A DNA stretch of 64,000 nucleotides. Origin: Simkaniaceae bacterium (lineage in GTDB: Bacteria; Chlamydiota; Chlamydiia; Chlamydiales; Simkaniaceae). The notes beneath the pieces are model-generated. The model ran no database searches. It was not told the DNA's origin and was given only the letters and a program-made list of their open reading frames with translations. Positions 26,693 through 33,953 of the stretch are shown piece after piece. The stretch lies in NCBI GenBank assembly GCA_018399075.1, contig CP073763.1, positions 1,649,842 to 1,713,841 of the forward strand. The letters are read 5' to 3'. Position 1 is the first letter of the stretch, and each line of letters opens with the position of its first letter. A program made the translations under genes and the position numbers.

Positions 26693-27964
26693 ATGGTAAC
26701 GAAAAAGGGTATGACAAAACATTTACATATTCGTCGTTGGATCATTTGGGGTCTGGCTGTATCTTTCTACTTTTATGAGTACTTTATCCGTGTTGCTCCA
26801 AGTGTCATGGTTGAAGATCTCTTTCGCTCTTTCCATATTGGTGCTGGTATCGTTGGGGTCATTTCTGCCGCCTATCTCTATGCTTATGCTCCCATGCAAC
26901 TTCCTGTTGGAGTTCTTATGGATCGGTTTGGAGCACGAAAACTTCTCACCTTTGCGACACTTGCTTGCGGCTTAGCCTCTATTCTCTTTGGAATCGCTCC
27001 AGCAGTTTGGGTCACGATCTTTGCACGCATCATTATGGGAGCTGGGTCTGCCTTTGCTTTTATTGGGATGATTTATATTACCTCCCACTGGTTCCACGGG
27101 AAAATTTTAGCTCTCCTTGTTGGAGTTGGGAATTCCATTGGAATGCTAGGCGCTGTTTTTGGAGAGGGGCCACTCTCAGAAATGATTCATGTTTTTACCT
27201 GGCGCCCAACGATGATTGGATTTGGAGTTGCTGGGTTAGCCCTTGGACTCATTATTTTCCTTACGATCCGAAATGATCCCAAATCCATGGAAAAACATGC
27301 GCCAAAAAAATCTTCATCTATTTTGAAGAGCATGAAACTTGTCTGTAAAAATCAGCAGACCTGGATTAATGGTATTGTTTCTATGATGTTTTATACAGCA
27401 ACAGTTGCCTTTGGAGGACTCTGGGCCATTCCCTTTTTGCAACAAACACATGGCTACTCAAATGAAAAAGCAAGTTTTGCTGCTTCCATGATCTATATCG
27501 GATGGATTGTTGCTGGACCAATCATTGGCCACTTCTCCGATAAGACCTGTAACAGAAAAGTTTGGATTCTTGCTTCTACCCTCTTAAGCATCCTCATTTT
27601 TTGTTTGATTGTTTATACTCCTGTTACAGCCCCTGTTTGGATCTTTTCTCTCATGTTTTTATTAGGCTGCGCCCTTGCTGGACAGCTCTTAACTTATTGC
27701 CTAGCAATTGAATTAAATACTCCTGATACAAAAGGTGCTGCATTGGCAATTACGAACTTCCTTGTCTTTGTGGGAGGCTCTATTGTTCAAACGGTTATTG
27801 GGTTTATCCTTGATGCAATGTGGAAAGGAACCATGCTTAACAATGCCCGCCTCTACTCTATTGAAATGTATAAATTTGCCATGATAATCTTCCCGATATC
27901 ATTGATCATCGGATTTATCTTTACCTTCTTTATTAAAGAAAAAAGCAAGCCATGGTGCTCTTAA
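26693..27964 (+). CDS. MFS permease
   Basis: Twelve-helix transporter, 423 residues. The A-motif-like loop between helices 2 and 3 reads GVLMDRFGARKLL and the matching second-half loop GHFSDKTCNRKVW. The start FYFYEYFIRVAPSVM is typical of a subgroup common in intracellular gammaproteobacteria and chlamydiae. Substrate unknown. An internal ATG at 26711 is an alternative start. Confidence 0.9.
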   Translation: MVTKKGMTKHLHIRRWIIWGLAVSFYFYEYFIRVAPSVMVEDLFRSFHIGAGIVGVISAAYLYAYAPMQLPVGVLMDRFGARKLLTFATLACGLASILFGIAPAVWVTIFARIIMGAGSAFAFIGMIYITSHWFHGKILALLVGVGNSIGMLGAVFGEGPLSEMIHVFTWRPTMIGFGVAGLALGLIIFLTIRNDPKSMEKHAPKKSSSILKSMKLVCKNQQTWINGIVSMMFYTATVAFGGLWAIPFLQQTHGYSNEKASFAASMIYIGWIVAGPIIGHFSDKTCNRKVWILASTLLSILIFCLIVYTPVTAPVWIFSLMFLLGCALAGQLLTYCLAIELNTPDTKGAALAITNFLVFVGGSIVQTVIGFILDAMWKGTMLNNARLYSIEMYKFAMIIFPISLIIGFIFTFFIKEKSKPWCS

Positions 27965-27966
27965 AG

Positions 27967-27991
27967 AATTTCCCTAAACCCAAGGGAAATT
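27967..27991 (+). terminator. 9-bp hairpin after MFS gene
   Basis: AATTTCCCT and AGGGAAATT form a perfect stem with a 7-nt loop directly after the stop. No T run follows, so it is an atypical terminator or mRNA-stabilising hairpin. Confidence 0.45.
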
Positions 27992-28107
27992 CCTCTATAA
28001 AAGGACTAATAATGAAAAGGAGGGAATAAAGCGAACTTTGATTCGGAAGTTTGAAAAAAAGATCAAAAGTTCCTTATAGTAAACATTTTATTTGCAAAAA
28101 AGCAGAG

Positions 28108-28113
28108 TATAAT
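28108..28113 (+). promoter_or_regulatory. TATAAT box close to toxin-like gene start
   Basis: A consensus TATAAT lies only 14 nt before the ATG at 28128, with weak -35 candidates upstream. Transcription from it would give an almost leaderless mRNA; AAGG directly abuts the start codon. Confidence 0.35.
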
Positions 28114-28127
28114 TTAGTTTTTTAAGG

Positions 28128-29705
28128 ATGAAGTTTTTATCAAATGTATTTTATATTCTTTGCCTTCCATCCTTTCTGTTAAGCCCCATCCCTGCCTTTT
28201 CATTTCAAACAGCTCCCTCCATTCAAGAAACAGCTTGGGATGTCCCTATCGATGAATTTGGAAGTGTTAATCCTTGGGTTCTTCTTCGAGGAGAAAACTT
28301 GTCTATTGATAGATATTTTTCCTTTATTGACTTGGCTTCTAACGAGACATTTTTAAAAACACTTTCCGAAGAAGAATTCGATAGGGTCGTAGAATTTATG
28401 ACTACGATGCTACGCTTAAGTGCTCCTGAAAGTGATGAGGCTCTTGTAGAAGCATGGGATCAGGACATCGAAGAACTATTAGACGATCTTTATGGAGACC
28501 CAAAATGGAAGATTTTATGCAGCAATGGATTTGATTTTGAGTTTGCTCCAGCTGTTTTTTATGCGAATTCCTTTCCTGAGATTTTTTTGTGCAAAAAGAA
28601 TTGGGTTCAAAGGAAGGCTCATCACTTTGGCCATTGGTGCAGTAAACACAAGAAGCCATTGATTGTCGGGGCTGTTGTAGTAGGGGTTGTGGCAATTGCT
28701 GCAATAACCGGCGGCGTTGGAGGAAGTTCTGCAGTCGCTGTAGGCGGGGCATTAATCAATGATACCTATAGCGGAGAAGACCGTCCAAAGCACATTAATA
28801 AACCCGGGGAAGTCTATGTAGATGATGGAAGCTCAGAGCCCACTCTTTCCCCTCCTTATCATCCTACTACAGAGTCTATTCCTATCCCTTCAAGTCAACC
28901 AACACCACTAGAACAAGCCCATGCTCTTTCCTTTGAAAAGGTAGAAAACGCAAAGCTGGAAATTGCGGAGCAAACTCAAAATATTGCAGAGGCTCCAGAA
29001 AAAAAATATATTGAAAAGGCTAAAGATGTAACAAAAATAACCGTATCTAACATTGTTCATGATGTCTTTGAGAGCATTTCCAAAATAGGGACAACCTGGC
29101 ATGAAATCCATACAAACTCTACTCCAGAAGACGCTCAGGTATATAAAGAATTCGTAGCTGCTCAACACGAAAAAATAGATGAGATTTTTGGAACCTACCG
29201 TCCAGATTACAGTCTAGAGTCTCAAGAGTATGCGGCAGCTTATAAAGCAGCTATAATCGAAGAACTGGGGTACTATCCCGAAATGCAAATCGGAGAGTTG
29301 CCCCCTCCAGGAGCTTTAATTAGTGCCGTTTCAAGAGCTGCTACTGCAGCCTCTAGAGCTATTGGGATTGCAGCAAAAAGTGGGAGCGCTATAGGAACGG
29401 CTGCAGTTACCAGCGTTCTTTCAAAGCCTACTTCTCCTCAATCACCCTCTTTAGGAAACTCAAGTTTTGATGTTGAAGCAACATCAAAACAACTTAGTAA
29501 ATTTAGAAAACAACTGCAAATAGATGGTAAATCTTCTCTCGATAAATCTAAAATATCAATTCAAAAAAGGTTAGATGAGCACTTAATAAAGTTAGATAAA
29601 TATAAACAGGAAGGAGGGTATACTAGTTCTGTAGAAAGAGAAATTAAAAACTTCCAGCAAGAGTTACAAGCAATCGATATAGTTTTAGAAGAAGCAAATG
29701 GATAA
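28128..29705 (+). CDS. secreted polymorphic-toxin-like protein
   Basis: The 525-residue protein begins with a signal peptide (about residues 1-26, ending PAFSFQ), then an acidic region, a Cys/His-rich stretch (HHFGHWCSKHKK) and a Gly/Ala-rich membrane segment near 177-212, a Pro/Ser linker, a helical pretoxin-like region and a distinct C-terminal domain (about 445-525). The tail, with SLDKSKISIQKRLDEHLIKL and GGYTSSVEREIKNF, resembles C-terminal domains of contact-type polymorphic toxins. The next gene overlaps by 8 nt and looks like its immunity gene. Toxic activity is inferred from architecture. Confidence 0.6.
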   Translation: MKFLSNVFYILCLPSFLLSPIPAFSFQTAPSIQETAWDVPIDEFGSVNPWVLLRGENLSIDRYFSFIDLASNETFLKTLSEEEFDRVVEFMTTMLRLSAPESDEALVEAWDQDIEELLDDLYGDPKWKILCSNGFDFEFAPAVFYANSFPEIFLCKKNWVQRKAHHFGHWCSKHKKPLIVGAVVVGVVAIAAITGGVGGSSAVAVGGALINDTYSGEDRPKHINKPGEVYVDDGSSEPTLSPPYHPTTESIPIPSSQPTPLEQAHALSFEKVENAKLEIAEQTQNIAEAPEKKYIEKAKDVTKITVSNIVHDVFESISKIGTTWHEIHTNSTPEDAQVYKEFVAAQHEKIDEIFGTYRPDYSLESQEYAAAYKAAIIEELGYYPEMQIGELPPPGALISAVSRAATAASRAIGIAAKSGSAIGTAAVTSVLSKPTSPQSPSLGNSSFDVEATSKQLSKFRKQLQIDGKSSLDKSKISIQKRLDEHLIKLDKYKQEGGYTSSVEREIKNFQQELQAIDIVLEEANG

Positions 29706-30012
29706 TTCAGAAGAAATTAAACTAGTACAATTACTCTATAAGAGTTTGAAAGATAACAAAAAAGTAGCACAATTTGATTCCGAAGATGAACCAGGGGGGT
29801 GGAGGCTAGCATATTCTCTTTCTGAAATAGAAAAATCATGTTCAACTTTCTATAACAAATTACTTCCAAAACTCAAAAATACTGATAAACAAGAAGATAT
29901 AGAAAAAATCCTACATGAAATAGGGGAAGAATTCAGGCATCTTTTATATCATATTGAAGACAGCAAATATTATTCTTACCTCTTTGATGAAGACGATCAG
30001 AATAAACATTAA
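29698..30012 (+). CDS. candidate immunity protein for adjacent toxin
   Basis: A 104-residue acidic, helical cytosolic protein with no recognised domain; visible features are GGWRLAYSLSEIEKSC and GEEFRHLLYHIEDSKYY. The second half of the sequence (EFRHLLYHI) resembles small immunity-type proteins that follow toxin genes. It overlaps the toxin stop by 8 nt (ATGGATAA), the same geometry as the pair at 46864-49393. Lower confidence in function than in coding status. Confidence 0.6.
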   Translation: MDNSEEIKLVQLLYKSLKDNKKVAQFDSEDEPGGWRLAYSLSEIEKSCSTFYNKLLPKLKNTDKQEDIEKILHEIGEEFRHLLYHIEDSKYYSYLFDEDDQNKH

Positions 30013-30062
30013 ATCTCATGAAGAAAATTCCTGTCTTATTGGTAAAATAAGGCCCTAGTTGA

Positions 30063-30263
30063 ATAAAAAAACTTACTTATCTTGAAGCTTTTATGGCTAT
30101 GCAGAGCTTCTTAGAAAAGTATTATGAAGAAACAAAATCTAATGATGTGGGTTCTCTTTTAGGAGAGCTTTCTTTTGATATTTGGGAAGGGGGATCGACT
30201 ACTGGAGACCCTGCATGTTGGGGTGAATGGATTCAGTGTATAAGCAAAGTAACAAAAAAATGA
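30063..30263 (+). pseudogene. immunity-like small gene without a normal start codon
   Basis: Coding-like sequence follows an in-frame TGA and opens with ATA (30063), reading KKLTYLEAFMAMQSFLEKYY and ending WGEWIQCISKVTKK. The pattern [LY]-L-E-A-F-x-A-M-x-x-F-L-E-x-Y-Y, with G-S-L-L-G-x-L and D-P-A-x-W-x-x-W, resembles a family of small immunity proteins found downstream of toxins. The conserved part begins before the first ATG (30093), so either the ancestral start was lost (ATG to ATA), or ATA or a shortened 56-residue product is used. Possibly an orphan second immunity gene. Confidence 0.5.
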
Positions 30264-30307
30264 AAAAACCTAATCATTGATAAAAGTTGAAAAAGGATGA
30301 ATAAAAT

Positions 30308-30487
30308 ATGAGATGGATAGAGTATATTCCCATGGGGATTGCGGGCTTCATTCTATTTTTTGGGTAGATTGGAACAATTGTTTGTCTTGTAAGGGAGCAA
30401 CGAGCATGGAAGCGGCAAAAAATAAAAGACTCTATGCAATATATATCGACGGAGAAGGTAATTATAAGGAAAGGGGGACACGGATAA
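30308..30487 (+). pseudogene. remnant of a small membrane protein gene with in-frame stop
   Basis: Reading from the ATG at 30308 gives an N-terminal membrane helix (MGIAGFILFFG), a TAG at 30365-30367, then an uninterrupted, sensible continuation IGTIVCLVREQRAWKRQK to a stop at 30485-30487. The helix is completed across the stop, as in DUF3592-like small membrane proteins that often follow toxin/immunity genes. One nonsense mutation, or a sequencing error, explains it. Confidence 0.5.
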
Positions 30488-31181
30488 AAAGTGACCTGGT
30501 GCAACAGAACACTGCAGCCTTTTCCAACATTTAGCTTATTCGTAATTGTTTTTCAAATAACCCATTTTTTAACTCCTTACGACAGACTTTTCAGACTCAG
30601 TGCCCCATGAATGCCCCTTTTAAATGTTGTAGCATACCTAAGGGCCTATAAATACATGTGATAAGTCATGTAAGCCGAAAGAATGGTAATCTGGGGAATT
30701 AAACTATCGAGACTCCTTTTTGAGTTTAAGGAAAAACTCAATAAATATCGAAGACTCCACCAAAAGATCCAGGTTCAGTACAACCATGTCTACAATAAGG
30801 GGCAGGCAATTGTTGGGCCCCAATTTTGAGAATAATGGGGAGATAGATAAAAATTTTGAAATATAGCCAAATACATATAAAGTGATGAGAATGTGCATTT
30901 ACAAAAATAAATTTTATTATGATTTAGAATGCTAGGGAAAATCTTTGGTCATTCTTACTCTTTGATCTTCCGGTGGCTTTCTAAAGAAGCAGCTAAATAA
31001 CTGCATATTTTATACTGACAATTAGAAGGCTTTTGCCGAATATCAAAGCACATTTCTCTCTATCTTTAAGTGATCACTCTCAATTTTTCAATCCTATGAA
31101 AATTAAAAAAAAAACTTGTAAAATTTAGCTGATCTGATAGATTATCATATCCATTATATGAGATGAATAAAGGAGAAGAAG
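30488..31181. other. long intergenic stretch without a convincing gene
   Basis: About 690 nt. Near 30684-30840 the plus strand has a Lys/Arg-rich reading (FEFKEKLNKYRRLHQKIQVQ) that ends early and is not recognised. GTTCTGTTGCA on the minus strand (about 30499-30512) resembles IS6-family ends but has no partner. The last 60 nt hold the promoter and Shine-Dalgarno (AAAGGAGAAGAAG) of the first YVTN gene. Confidence 0.4.
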
Positions 31182-32207
31182 ATGTTCAAAAATGTTTACC
31201 GATTTATATTTACATTAATCTTCATTTTAAAATTTGCTCCCATTTTTTCTAATAATTTTGCCTATGTTACAAATTCTATCGATAGCACAGTGAGTGTGAT
31301 AGAGACAGGATCAAATACAGTTACTGCAACAATCCCTGTTGGAAAGGTCCCTGAAGGAATTGCAATTACCCCGAATGGTGCCTTTGCTTATGTTGTAAAT
31401 AGTAGCGATGGTACAGTGAATGTGATAGATACGAGATCAAATACTGTCATTACAACGATCCCTGTTGGAGTTTTCCCCAGTGGAGTTGCAATCACTCCAA
31501 ATAGTGCCTTTGCCTATGTTACAAATTCTATCGATGGCACAGTGAGTGTGATAGAGACAGGGTCGAACCTAGTTACCGTAACAGTTACTGTTGGAACTCA
31601 GCCGAGGGGTGTGGCGATTACCCCGAATGGTGCCTTTGCCTATGTTACAAATCAGGACGATGGCACAGTGAGTGTTATAGAGACAGGATCAAATACAGTT
31701 ACTGCAACAATCCCTGTTGGGATGGCCCCCCAAGGGATTGCAATTACCCCGAATGGTGCCTTTGCCTATGTTGCAAATCAAACCGATAATACAGTGAGTG
31801 TAATAGAGACAGGGTCGAACCTAGTTACCGTAACAGTTACTGTTGGAACTCAGCCGAGGGGTGTGGCGATTACCCCGAATGGCGGCTTTGCCTATGTTAC
31901 AAATCAGGGCGATGATACAGTGAGTGTTATAGAAACGGGATCAAATACAGTTACTGCAACAATCCCTGTTGGGATGGCCCCCCAAGGGATTGCAATTACC
32001 CCGAATGGTGCCTTTGCCTATGTTGCAAATCAAACCGATAATACAGTGAGTGTAATAGAAACAGGATCAAACAGTGTGACTACAATAATTCCTGTTGGAA
32101 ACGCCCCCTTTGGAATTGCAATTCTTCAACCTGTTGATACAGCTAAAGAGCTCCTTCGATCTCTTAAGAAAAAACGCCTTATCTACCAAAAAGGATTATA
32201 CCCCTAA
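31182..32207 (+). CDS. secreted YVTN-repeat beta-propeller protein, copy 1
   Basis: The 341-residue protein has a signal peptide (to about residue 24, PIFSNN) and then seven consecutive 42-residue repeats, each with the pattern FAYV-x-N, TVSVIETGSN, IPVG and G-[IV]-AITPNG, the exact number for a closed seven-bladed propeller. A short basic tail follows. Repeats 3-4 and 5-6 are nearly identical in DNA at a 252-nt offset (31560 and 31812), so two blades were duplicated recently. Likely surface or periplasmic; ligand unknown. Confidence 0.85.
   Translation: MFKNVYRFIFTLIFILKFAPIFSNNFAYVTNSIDSTVSVIETGSNTVTATIPVGKVPEGIAITPNGAFAYVVNSSDGTVNVIDTRSNTVITTIPVGVFPSGVAITPNSAFAYVTNSIDGTVSVIETGSNLVTVTVTVGTQPRGVAITPNGAFAYVTNQDDGTVSVIETGSNTVTATIPVGMAPQGIAITPNGAFAYVANQTDNTVSVIETGSNLVTVTVTVGTQPRGVAITPNGGFAYVTNQGDDTVSVIETGSNTVTATIPVGMAPQGIAITPNGAFAYVANQTDNTVSVIETGSNSVTTIIPVGNAPFGIAILQPVDTAKELLRSLKKKRLIYQKGLYP
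31560..32063 (+). repeat. two tandem 252-nt near-identical units inside YVTN gene 1
   Basis: The stretch starting at GGGTCGAACCTAGTTACCGT (31560) recurs at 31812 with only a few changes over 252 nt. Each unit encodes two propeller blades. This is a recent in-frame tandem duplication. Confidence 0.8.
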
Positions 32208-32478
32208 AATTATGAGCTGTAATGCTTAAGATCTTTTCCTCAAAACTAATATTCAACAACGCCTTCCTATACTTCAGTGGAAAGACGATATGTTAATGGG
32301 TTTGATAAGCGCAGTGGCTTGCCACAGGGAAAAGCGCAAGTTTTAGTGTGGCGAAGTTTACGACCTTATCACGTTGCCCTTCCATATTTTGGTTTTGGGT
32401 TGACAAATTTAAAAAAAAGCTTGTAACCTTTAACAGGTTTGATGGACTACCAAGATCCGTAATAAAAGGGGAAAAGAA
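32208..32478. other. intergenic between the two YVTN genes
   Basis: About 270 nt with no recognisable gene. The end (TTGACA near 32399, then an A-rich run and CTTGTAACC) resembles the region before YVTN gene 1 (A-rich run, CTTGTAAAA), so the promoter was duplicated with the gene. Confidence 0.45.
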
Positions 32479-33459
32479 ATGTTCAAAAACGGTTACCAAT
32501 TCGCACTTATACTAACCTTCATTTTAAAATTTGCTCCCATTTTTTCTAACAATTTTGCCTATGTTGCAAATTTTATTGATAATACAGTGAGTGTGCTCGA
32601 AACGGATTCGAGCACTGTTATTACAACAATCCCTGTTGGAAAAGGTCCTATGGGAGTTGCAATTACCCCGAATGGCGCCTTTGCTTATATTACAAATTAT
32701 ATCAGTAATACAGTGAACGTAATAGCAACGGGATCAAATATGATTACTGGAATAATTCCTGTTGGAGTTTTCCCCTGTGGAGTAACGATCTCTCCAAATG
32801 GGGCCATCGTCTATGTTGCAAACAGAATAGATGGCACGGTTAGTGTAATAGAGACGGGATCAAACAGCGTGACTGCAACAATCCCTGTTGGGATAAGCCC
32901 TGAAGGGATTGCAATCACTCCAGATGGGGCCTTTGCCTATGTTGCAAATTCTCACGATGGCACGGTCAGTGTAATAGAGACGGGATCGAACAGCGTGACT
33001 ACAACAATCCCTGTTGGATATTCACCTTTTGGAGTAGCGATTTCTCCAGATGGCGCCTTTGCCTATGTTGCAAATTCTCACGATGGCACGGTCAGTGTAA
33101 TAGAGACGGGATCGAACAGCGTGACTACAACAATCCCTGTTGGATATTCACCTTTTGGAGTAGCGATCTCTCCAGATGGCGCCTTTGCTTACGTTGCAAA
33201 TTCTCACGATGCTACAGTGAGTGTGATAGCAACGGATTCCAACAGTGTGACTACAACAATCCCTGTTGGATATTCACCTTTTGGAGTAGCGATCTCTCCA
33301 GATGGCGCCTTTGCTTACGTTGCAAATTCTCACGATGCTACAGTGAGTGTAATAGAGACTGGATCAAACAGCGTGACTACAACAATTCCTGTTGGGAAAG
33401 TCCCCCGTGGCATTGCAATCGCTTCATTTAACGATCCGGAATTCTGCTACTTAGAGTAA
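32479..33459 (+). CDS. secreted YVTN-repeat beta-propeller protein, copy 2
   Basis: Paralogue of the preceding gene, sharing the signal peptide (FILKFAPIFSNNFAYV) and again exactly seven 42-residue repeats over 326 residues. Repeats 4-7 are almost identical (AFAYVANSHD[GA]TVSVI), with 126-nt DNA periodicity, while repeats 1-3 have diverged. The different blade groups amplified in each copy suggest independent repeat turnover. Shine-Dalgarno AAAAGGGGAAAAG precedes the ATG. Likely extracytoplasmic. Confidence 0.85.
   Translation: MFKNGYQFALILTFILKFAPIFSNNFAYVANFIDNTVSVLETDSSTVITTIPVGKGPMGVAITPNGAFAYITNYISNTVNVIATGSNMITGIIPVGVFPCGVTISPNGAIVYVANRIDGTVSVIETGSNSVTATIPVGISPEGIAITPDGAFAYVANSHDGTVSVIETGSNSVTTTIPVGYSPFGVAISPDGAFAYVANSHDGTVSVIETGSNSVTTTIPVGYSPFGVAISPDGAFAYVANSHDATVSVIATDSNSVTTTIPVGYSPFGVAISPDGAFAYVANSHDATVSVIETGSNSVTTTIPVGKVPRGIAIASFNDPEFCYLE
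32938..33441 (+). repeat. four tandem 126-nt near-identical units inside YVTN gene 2
   Basis: The phrase TATGTTGCAAATTCTCACGATG recurs every 126 nt from about 32938 through the end of the gene, each unit coding one blade. Two adjacent units are almost letter-for-letter identical. Confidence 0.8.
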
Positions 33460-33474
33460 GAGGCGTATTTAGGA

Positions 33475-33790
33475 TTCTGGTGCAAACAATATTCAACCAG
33501 ATCAAATCACTCTATGATCCTCCTCTTAGAAAACCGATGATCCTGCTCTACGATATTATTAAGATATTTGATCAGACACGAAGCTTTGCCTCGGAGACCA
33601 GACCTCTCTCTTCCATCATCATGATAAGATCCCTATATGTCAGACTAAACTGGCAGTGCCAACGAACCGACCATTAAAAGGATTGTCCTTGATCTCTTTA
33701 CCCCCTTCTTAGTCTGAATGAAACTATTCAGTTTACCTCAAGTAGGGGTTTTCCTACATCTACCTTGATTGAATATTGTTTGCACCAGAA
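33475..33790 (-). mobile_element. internally deleted IS6-family element
   Basis: Perfect 22-bp inverted ends (33475-33496 and 33769-33790; outer bases TTCTGGTGCAAAC) enclose 272 nt. On the minus strand, in shifting frames, are pieces of an IS6/IS26-type transposase: KDNPFNGR, then RWHCQFSLTYRDLIMMMEERG, then KYLNNIVEQDHRFSKRR, in the correct order but with the catalytic middle missing. A full element would be about 750-800 nt. It cannot make transposase, though its ends could still be used in trans. No clear target duplication seen. Confidence 0.82.
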
Positions 33791-33896
33791 GCATAAAGAG
33801 TAGCCTTTCTTCTACCCTAACGCAACTTTCACGCATCTCTTTTATTAACAACAAGTTAAGGCATAGTAATAAGTAATAAATTATTAATTACATATT

Positions 33897-33905
33897 TGTT
33901 ATAAT
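33897..33905 (+). promoter_or_regulatory. extended -10 promoter of ubiquitin-protease gene
   Basis: TGTTATAAT in AT-rich DNA, about 48 nt before the ATG at 33954, has the same TGnTATAAT form as the promoter of the phosphatase-like gene at 8263. No good -35 is visible. Confidence 0.45.
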
Positions 33906-33953
33906 AAATATATATAAACGCATTAAAACAACCAATTTAAGAAGAGTATAAAA

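Noticed and set aside
30495..30515. IS6-like end on the minus strand (GTTCTGTTGCA)
   Set aside because: No matching inverted partner or transposase fragment found nearby; a short match can be chance.
30313..30534. 73-codon plus-strand ORF
   Set aside because: It runs in another frame across the broken membrane gene at 30308-30487, whose frame gives a far more protein-like sequence.
30704..30898. 64-codon minus-strand hydrophobic ORF
   Set aside because: AT-rich DNA easily yields such hydrophobic frames; no Shine-Dalgarno or family resemblance.
31182..33459. Regular repeats that could suggest a CRISPR array
   Set aside because: The 126-nt periodicity is fully coding and explained by 42-residue propeller repeats.
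33480..33677. 65-codon plus-strand ORF
   Set aside because: It is antisense to transposase scraps inside the deleted IS6 element.
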